Assembly (NCBI GenBank): GCA_036320915.1
Contig: JAXBDG010000002.1
Location: 3,376,001-3,440,000, forward strand
Length of the DNA: 64,000 nucleotides
From: Linnemannia elongata
Lineage: Eukaryota > Mortierellomycota > Mortierellomycetes > Mortierellales > Mortierellaceae
Direction of reading: 5' to 3'
The translations under genes were made by a program, and so were the position numbers. The notes below the pieces were generated by a model. That model ran no database searches. It saw only the letters and a program-made list of their open reading frames with translations, and was not told the DNA's origin. Of the stretch, positions 57,234 through 64,000 are shown one piece after another (within the stretch, counting starts at the first letter, position 1; the number at the start of each line of letters is the position of its first letter).

Positions 57234-60207
57234 TGAGAGAGAAGCAGGGAGAGGGCAGTAAAATAGACAAATAGGTCTTAACAAAGAAGAAAGGCGACAA
57301 TGCTGGCTGGTGGCAAAGAAAACGGCAAAGAAGATGCAAGGCAGGAAGGACAGGAAGAGAGAAGGAAAGAGAGAAAGAAAGAAGGATCCAAATTTAATGC
57401 AATTGAACGGGAAGAATGAAATGAAGAAGAGGAAGAAGAAGACGAAGGAGAGGAAAGGGGATGGAAAGTGATACAAAGTGAAAGATCAAAATGGGAAAGA
57501 AGGGGGGCATAAGCATAGGCCAGTAGTACTATAGAAAGGAATAGAGGGGAAAGTCTAACAGGGATAAGCAGAAGGGTGAATAGAGTAAACTCGATCGGCA
57601 GGAAGACCAATATAGGTAAACGGACATTATTGCTTTATGAATGAGAAACGCGATGGGAAAGCAAGGAGAGAGCAGAAGCACAAGGGAATAAGGGAAAAGA
57701 AGATAATTCAATATGGGACGAAGTGCGAATGTTAAATTTCGATCGCAATTGCATGTATCCCGATTACTTGAGAGCCAAGAGGGCCTGGAGAAGGAGGATG
57801 GAATACTTGTTTTTGTTTGTTGGCTGGTTCACCTATGTGTGTATGGCGTTGGCAATGCTTGGTAATGCGACCGGTGCTCTCATTGTCAATTAGATATTGA
57901 GTGAGGATCCTTTCAATTGAAAGAGATACATACACTGGCCAAAAGGCTGTACCTCAGTCGAAGTTGCTGTCTTCAAAGGAGGTATACCAAACAGAGATAA
58001 TGCCGAGTGTGTGCGTGTTGACAAAGAAAAAGAAAAAGAATAAAAAGGCGGCAATGTCCCCATTCGATTGCTCCGTTTTTCCTTTTTTTCTCCCAATTTC
58101 GCCACATCTTCACTTCTTTGTCTTAGACGCACCTACAGCAACAGCAACAGCAACAGCAACATCAGCAAAAGTAACAGCAGCAGCAACAAACAACAAGCAC
58201 AACACACGCACATCTTTCAAACTACGCCCAATTGTTCATTTCACTCACTCTTTCTCTTATCTACTCTTCCAACACAACACACCTCAATACAACTCAACGG
58301 AACCCAACGCAACTCAGCTCGACTCAACTCAACTCGGACCATCACCCTCGTTCACCCTCCTTCTCTCGATATATCTCTCACTCTTTTCCTCAGCTCCCCC
58401 CATCTCCCTTTTTTTTTTTTTTTTTTATTTATTCGCAAACAACAATTCGCTGCTCGACAAACACCTGCCAGCCAACCAACACCATCAACACCACCAGACC
58501 ATCGCATCAATTCGCTCATCCATCAACTCATTCGAGAGCCAATTGACTACCAAAACCCATCCAAAGGATACACTTCCAACCAACCATTGTCGATAGTAAG
58601 TCCACTCACACTACACCATCTCGCCTTTCGTTTTTTCTTTTTTTGTTCCTGTACTCCTTTTTCCAATTGCTCTTTTCACCCCCTTCTTCACCATCGCATC
58701 AGCCTTTTCTTTTTCTTGTCTTGGACGAGTCCACAGGCATCCACTCTTTTTGCTCCTTGGCCCTCTGCCCTGTCCACGGAACATAACCATTCGCCATTTC
58801 TACCTTTTGTCAAGCTTCCCTTTTGTGCATCTTTCCAGTTCCATCTGTCAATCTCTCTCGCTCTCTCTCTGGCTTACTTGACGCCACAGCAAAACACTAC
58901 ACCTCAGAATGAGCAGGTGGAGAGATACAGTCTTGCCGAATTCGTCTTACTAGCTCGTTGTAGTAGTAATAATCCGTGACACATCCCTTTCGTCTCCCCG
59001 TCTCCCTTCTTATTCCTCCCCCCTATGGTCACTTTTTTTTCCAACCTTCAGTCATCATTATCCTCAAAAGCATCATTGGTGGTTTACCTCGCTTTCTTTT
59101 TAGTCCCTTTAAGACACTTTTTTGTTTGTTTGTATCCGTCAATTGCTCGTCCTTCGTCACTTTCTCTCTTCTCGCCTCTTCCCCTTGTAATCTCGCATAA
59201 TCCTTCTTTCCATTCCTTTTACTTTCGCAAAAACAACAATCTATCACCGCCCAGTGTTCTATTCTGCAAAACACAATCAATTACGCCTCGTAACATCAAG
59301 CACTGCCTTTGTCGCGAGGTCTATTTTGTTTCCCTTTTTTTAATTTCTTTCAATTGCTTTTCTCTTCTTGCGCCTCCTCTTCAGTACAGTCGAATCGCGA
59401 GCCCTTTTTTCGTTCTGTCCCTTGACCCTTCAGCCCGTTTTCAGTTCAAAAGGTAATAAAAAAAAACACCCGCCCAAAAAATTTATTCCCTTTGCTTTTC
59501 GTTTATTTCTTCGCGCCTTTTTGCAGACATAATACGCCGAGGGAGTTTGAGCAAGGAGGCAGACAGACTGGCCCCCGATGAGGTGTTGATCAGAATTGAG
59601 GTGTGTCCAGGAGGTTTTTTGGGGGGGGGCGGAGAGAGGAAGGCAGCGGAGGCAACACGGAGAGTTATTTCACGCCCCCTTCTCCATTCGCTCGTCATGC
59701 GCCACCACCACGTCCAGGTGTTCTCTTTACTATTCTTTACTACATTCTGGACACAATATCTTTTCTCCCGCCCAAACTTTGCCATACCCAACCGCAGTTC
59801 CTTTTTTTTTTTTTTTCGTTCTTCAACTTTCTTTTTGATCCTCCCCCAAAACTTGACCGAATTGACATTGACACGACACAATTCTACAAACAAAACAAAA
59901 CAAACAAACCAACGACGCAGCAGACAACAAGAACACAAAGAGAAGGATTACAATAGAGAAAGTGAATTGAGATCTCGATGACACCTTCGCGTCCCTTCCA
60001 TTCCACCCCCCCACATTACCCATTTTTGATTGACCCAGACATTCAGAGACAAACCCTCAGACAGGCAGGCCGACCAGAGACTAGACCTCATGACCTCGTT
60101 TTGTCTCGTCTTCTCTTCCTCCTCCTCTGCCTACCTGCTGTTCACTCCACCTCCCTTCCATTGCTCAAACTTGCAGCTCTCCCTTTCTACATTGCTCTCT
60201 TCTTCCA

Positions 60208-60228
60208 CCCCCCCCCCCCCCCCCCCCC
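60208..60228. repeat. Poly(C)21 tract
   Basis: Twenty-one consecutive C, continued by more C after a single T. It is the longest G/C homopolymer in the window and could form an i-motif, or a G-quadruplex on the other strand. Confidence 0.85.
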
Positions 60229-60685
60229 TCCCCCTTCCCATCCCTCGTCGTCGTCTCGCTCACTTTGCTCCTTTTCATTCATTGACCGACTAAGACCGGC
60301 AGTTGATCATCCTCCTGCTCTTCCTTCACCTGTCACTGCTTACTGCTGCTGCTCTTTGACCTTCTGTTTTACTCTTCTTTACTTCTCCCACCTCTTGCGC
60401 TCTCCTTTCCTCTGCTCTCCACTTCATGATTGTCTGATGTCAAAAGCAACTGAGGTATTTCAGTGAGCACGCGTATACGCAAACACCACTTATTTTCAAC
60501 ATACGCACAACTATTCAAATACCCTAAAAAGACCATCCTTATTTCCAAGCATGTGCAACTCGGATCCAGAGACTCGTGGGTCACATTCTCGAGTAATGCA
60601 TGGTCGATGCCCATCTACGAAAGAGGGTCTTGTGGGATGTGGTTGTGGGCTCGACTCGCTTGAGAGACTCTCTGTTATTGTGAAT

Positions 60686-60716
<31 letters not shown>

Positions 60717-63353
60717 CTCTATAACACATTCGTGGGTCCGCATTCTATCACTGTCTGTCTCTTTTGCGCCTCCAACATTTTTTTTAAAGGCGCTTTTACC
60801 TCCACCGGTTTTCTGCATTATATCCATCACACTTATATAAACACGCACTGTGCCTTTGTGCCCTTTTGTTCTCAAAATGAAGGTCTTGTGGATTCTTCGC
60901 CACCTTTTTTTTATTCGGTTCTGTGAGACAACCTACAACAGCCGTGCACGTACCTTTTCATTGTTCCCTATTTTGTCGATTCCGTCGCACCACATCCACA
61001 TCCACATTAACACACATCCCTTGTTTCTCTGCACATACCCCACCTTTAATCAATTGCCCAATTGTTCCCAACATGATCGTCAGTGATTCTTGGTTATCGT
61101 TTTGCCTTTTTACTCTTTTCCCTTTTGCACGAGAGATAAAAACATGACAGGTGTACAAGACGTGATAAGAGTCATACAAGCGCGAGTGAGTGAGTGATAT
61201 AACTCCTGAAGGGATGTCGCACGTGTGCCGTCCTGTCTGTGTGTTGAGTGATTGAGTTGTTTTCAACACAACAGACTTTACTTTCTCCCCCCTGTGAATT
61301 GTAAACACGTCGTTAGCACTTTTTTTTTTCTTTTCTCGTGGTACAGTGTGCTCCAACCACTACGATCTCCTTGATCAATTGGGTTCAATTTTTGTTTGCC
61401 AACGCAGAAAGTGTATGCAACAAAGTGTGATGGGTTAAGAGGATGTTGTGCATTTGATACACAACAATTGTCATGCACTTTTCTCCAGATTTTTTTCTAT
61501 TATTATTATTACTCGCAATTGTTCGAGGTGCGAGTATGGACAATAATAAGTGGCGGGAGGGGAGTGGAATGATGATCAATGGTAAAATGGTGAAGATAGC
61601 GAGATTTAGGTATAGAGGGTGTAAGAGACTGAATGAGTTTGAAAAAAAGGAGGGATCGAGGGAAGGATGAAGGAAGTGAGAAAAGATGATCCCTTTTTTT
61701 TTGAATTTGATTTCCTTTGGACAATTGGAGGATCCACGATCGAAACGCGGTGTTGTCTTTCTGTCAGTCAGTTTGTCTGTTTGTGTGTGTTTGTGTTTGT
61801 GAGTGTGATTCGGTATGTCGACCCTTTTTTGTTGTTCTTCAGCGGCACGTCCATCACATCTGTTCAAAAGTCAGTCGGTCAGACGCCTGGCTGCGATTGA
61901 AAAACAATAATCATTTTTGTGCCCTTTTGGAGGAGAGAAGGGAAGGGAGAGGGAGAGGGAGAGGGGCAAAATATTCAATTGTATGTTGATCTTGTGAACA
62001 AGCGGCATTGTATCAATTGAGTGTGGGTATTTAATCGGGGGTAATATATAAATCGAGAGTTTAAATTTAGCCATTGAGTCGCTCATTACCCTTTTTCTTC
62101 TCCATCCTTCCTTTACTGATCCCTGATGTCATTTTGCAACTTTGTTTGTTGTGATTGTATAAATACGCTTACTTCACTGTGCATCCTTTATATTTTTTTT
62201 TTTTTTTTTTTTTTTTGTGTACACCCTTATATTTGCTGACCCATCTGTCACTCAACTCAACACACTCACATTCCTCTCTTTCTTCTTCATCTTACCAACC
62301 AACCCACCTCTTACTCACTCTCAGTCATCCACCTTTCCCTCTCCAACAACTACAGCATCATACTACCCCTCCTCTTTTTCAAACTTGGTAAATTTCCTTT
62401 TTTCCCTTTATTTTTCCCTTTCTTTCCAATTGTCGTCTCGCTGATTAATCACGTTGTCTTGTCTCTCATTCAATTTTCCCTTTTCTTCTCGACCCTTCCC
62501 TTCCCTTCCATTCCATTTCAAATGAATTGACCCGCTTCCTTTCGTTTGACGTCCTCTTCTTTTCTCACTTTCCCGCCAATTTTCATTTACTATTCCTCCT
62601 GACCACCACCACCCCTTCCACTTTACTTAACCCTCATCCTCACTCATCCCCCTTTTCAGTCTTTCAATACACTCACTCACTCACTCACTCACTCACTCAC
62701 ATACACACACACACCTACACAAAGTACGCTTTGCTCATCACACACACTTTCTCTCTGTCCCACTCATTCAACACATTCACTCCCTCTGATCAGTCTGGAC
62801 TCATTGCGGTCAACTACTGTTCAACTCGCTCATTCTCTCCATGACCTTCTCTGCGTATGGACGTACGGACGGTCTTGGCATTTTTCCTTTTCCAAACATT
62901 TGACCACAGACCACTTTGTGAACAACAGTCCCCTTTTTTCCCGGCCTCTGCCCGAGGAAAAAAAACTATTTCTTTGACCCTCTTTCCATTTATTTTTTTT
63001 TTTCAACTCTTTCTTCTCTTCTTCTCTTCCCTCTTTTTTTTCTCATTTAAACTCACTTTACTTACCAACGCTCTCTCTCTTCTTTGTAATCCCTTCCTTC
63101 TTGGTAACAACAGCCCATATCCTCAAGTACACAAGCAAGATCGGTACCGACCCTCGCCACTTCACATCCCCTTTCTACTTCTTCTTCTTCGACTGCCAAG
63201 AATAGCGTCATCGCTACCATCTTCACAACCACAAACAGCAACACAGCAATCACCATTTCTTCGCCAAAGCAGCAACCGCTTTCGACCTCTCCCCCTCCCT
63301 CCTCTTCCACTTCCCCTTCTTCACAGCAACAACAACTGAACCATCCTACAACT

Positions 63354-64000
63354 ATGATGGTCGGACATGACCTCGTCAGCTATGCGCAGTCTCTGCCACA
63401 GCCACCCCTCTCACCCCCACCCATGCTTCCTAAGGAGACATCCTCTTCTTCATCAGACCCACACTTGCACTCATATCATCGTCACATCCCTCACCACCAC
63501 CAACAGCAGCACTCCCGACCAGTTCTCTTCCATTCGTCGTCGTCCACTCTCCATAGGGCTTCGTCACCATCACGAGGGCTGCGCACAGACTACCCAGCAG
63601 GGTTCTCAACAGCTTTTTCTTCCCCTTCTCTTTCTTCTTCTTCTCTTTCTTCTTCTTCCGCTTCCCCTTCTTCTTCCACCTTCAACAACAACAACAACTC
63701 AGCCGCCAATCTCCCATCAAGTTCGACTTTGTCGTCGATTCTTCGCCTCCCCCCGCCTAGACCCTCTTCGGCAATGTCAACCCGTCTACCCGTGCGACTG
63801 GGCCTGGGCGATCCAAGGCTCCAGAGCTACATGATCTCTGCCAAGCCAACACCATCAACTTCTTCATCAGCAACTGCAGCAATGGCCGCCTCTTCCTCTT
63901 CATTTGGACGCCAAGATCGGATCCCAGCTGTGGGTGTGACTGCGCCAGGAGGCTCCTATCCTTCTGACAGCAGTAATAGCCATCATCGTGCGATACCGCC
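63354..64000 (+). CDS. Ser/Thr/Pro-rich protein, N-terminal part (runs off the window)
   Basis: The frame from ATG 63354 stays open to the right edge (215 complete codons). The peptide begins MMVGHDLVSYAQSLPQPPLSPPPM and is Ser/Pro/His/Gln/Asn-rich and disordered-looking, as in N-termini of fungal transcription factors or signalling kinases; no domain is reached. The same frame is also open back to 63114, exactly where a CAG acceptor ends (63111-63113), and that part is Ser/Thr/Pro-rich too, so translation might start in an upstream exon. However, 63354 is the first ATG after that acceptor in any frame, and the candidate leader exon ending at 62387 has none. Function unknown. Confidence 0.6.
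   Translation, partial: MMVGHDLVSYAQSLPQPPLSPPPMLPKETSSSSSDPHLHSYHRHIPHHHQQQHSRPVLFHSSSSTLHRASSPSRGLRTDYPAGFSTAFSSPSLSSSSLSSSSASPSSSTFNNNNNSAANLPSSSTLSSILRLPPPRPSSAMSTRLPVRLGLGDPRLQSYMISAKPTPSTSSSATAAMAASSSSFGRQDRIPAVGVTAPGGSYPSDSSNSHHRAIP

Larger units (their letters stand above)
53718..63353. other. 9.6 kb gene-poor stretch with splice-like islands and probable 5'-UTR exons
   Basis: No protein gene could be assembled. Contents from left to right: promoter of the 52281 gene; a less biased patch with a CCAAT box (54628-54634); an exon-like island 55823-55897; an (AG)n tract (57207-57233); C/T-rich DNA at 58060-58440; a possible donor after 58592 (CGATA|GTAAGT); a second exon-like island 59527-59600; C21 (60208-60228); T runs (60690-60716, 62193-62216); a CACT array (about 62670-62700); and a likely 5'-UTR donor at 62388 (AAACTTG|GTAAAT) paired with acceptor AACAACAG ending at 63113. 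Most of the right half is probably the leader region of the gene starting at 63354. Confidence 0.5.

Noticed and set aside
57901..58979. Overlapping frames of 231 and 303 codons
   Set aside because: They are translations of C/T- and CAA/CAG-rich leader DNA, open in several frames at once, with no folded-protein features.
1..64000. tRNA, rRNA, snRNA, CRISPR arrays, insertion sequences
   Set aside because: Reading for tRNA B-box sequences (GTTCGA-type), 5S and U6 signatures and regular spaced repeats found none; a covariance-model search was not possible.

Overview
The window reads as nuclear DNA of a filamentous, early-diverging fungus. My best guess is the Mortierella group of Mucoromycota, inferred from gene content and intron style rather than from any search. 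Evidence for a fungus: a near-complete Ypt1/Rab1, a Cdc24-type RhoGEF, a fungal-type CCDC47/DUF1682 protein and a UstP-like S41 protein; spliceosomal introns with GTAAGT-like donors and TAG/CAG acceptors; polypyrimidine leaders before start codons; and many A/T homopolymer runs in non-coding DNA. No tRNA, rRNA, CRISPR array, insertion sequence or intact transposon was recognised. Exon boundaries were worked out by hand from splice signals and reading-frame phase, and every multi-exon model below is phase-consistent.

Layout. Minus strand, 1-5696: the 5' part of a PLP aminotransferase related to ACC synthase, then a DDT-WHIM-PHD chromatin protein. A divergent promoter with a perfect TGACGTCA site leads to YPT1 on the plus strand (6279-8596, with a 1 kb first intron). 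Minus strand, 8843-21026: Ku80 (with a vertebrate-like acidic C-terminal tail), an AAAP amino-acid transporter, a large secreted S41-type peptidase homologue and ribosomal protein eL6. Then a plus-strand single-pass membrane protein (22690-24216) convergent with a minus-strand secreted His/Asp-rich protein (25044-26675). Plus strand, 30547-37119: CDC24 and a nitronate monooxygenase. Minus strand, 37886-41639: CCDC47 and a double-RING LON-domain protein. Plus strand, 42710-52128: a 1704-residue protein with an EH-like domain and two SPRY domains, then a CoA-pyrophosphatase-type Nudix hydrolase. A minus-strand protein of unknown function ends at 52281. A 9.6 kb stretch without an assignable gene follows (53718-63353), and a Ser/Thr/Pro-rich open frame runs off the right edge.

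Functionally this is a mixed housekeeping region: ER-to-Golgi traffic (Ypt1), polarity (Cdc24), ER membrane-protein biogenesis (CCDC47), translation (eL6), DNA end joining (Ku80), chromatin (PHD protein), metabolite repair (Nudix, nitronate monooxygenase) and transport (AAAP). No biosynthetic cluster or defence island is apparent.

Most worth a second look: the Ku80 C-terminal tail, the EH plus tandem-SPRY protein with its nine-fold SSLTE-type repeat, the His/Asp-rich secreted protein, the GC-AG intron in CCDC47, the 30-nt and 12-nt micro-exons, the cluster of branch-point-like motifs in YPT1 intron 1, and two splice-bounded, single-frame-open islands inside the 53.7-63.3 kb gene-poor stretch, one of which is in phase with the open frame at the right edge.
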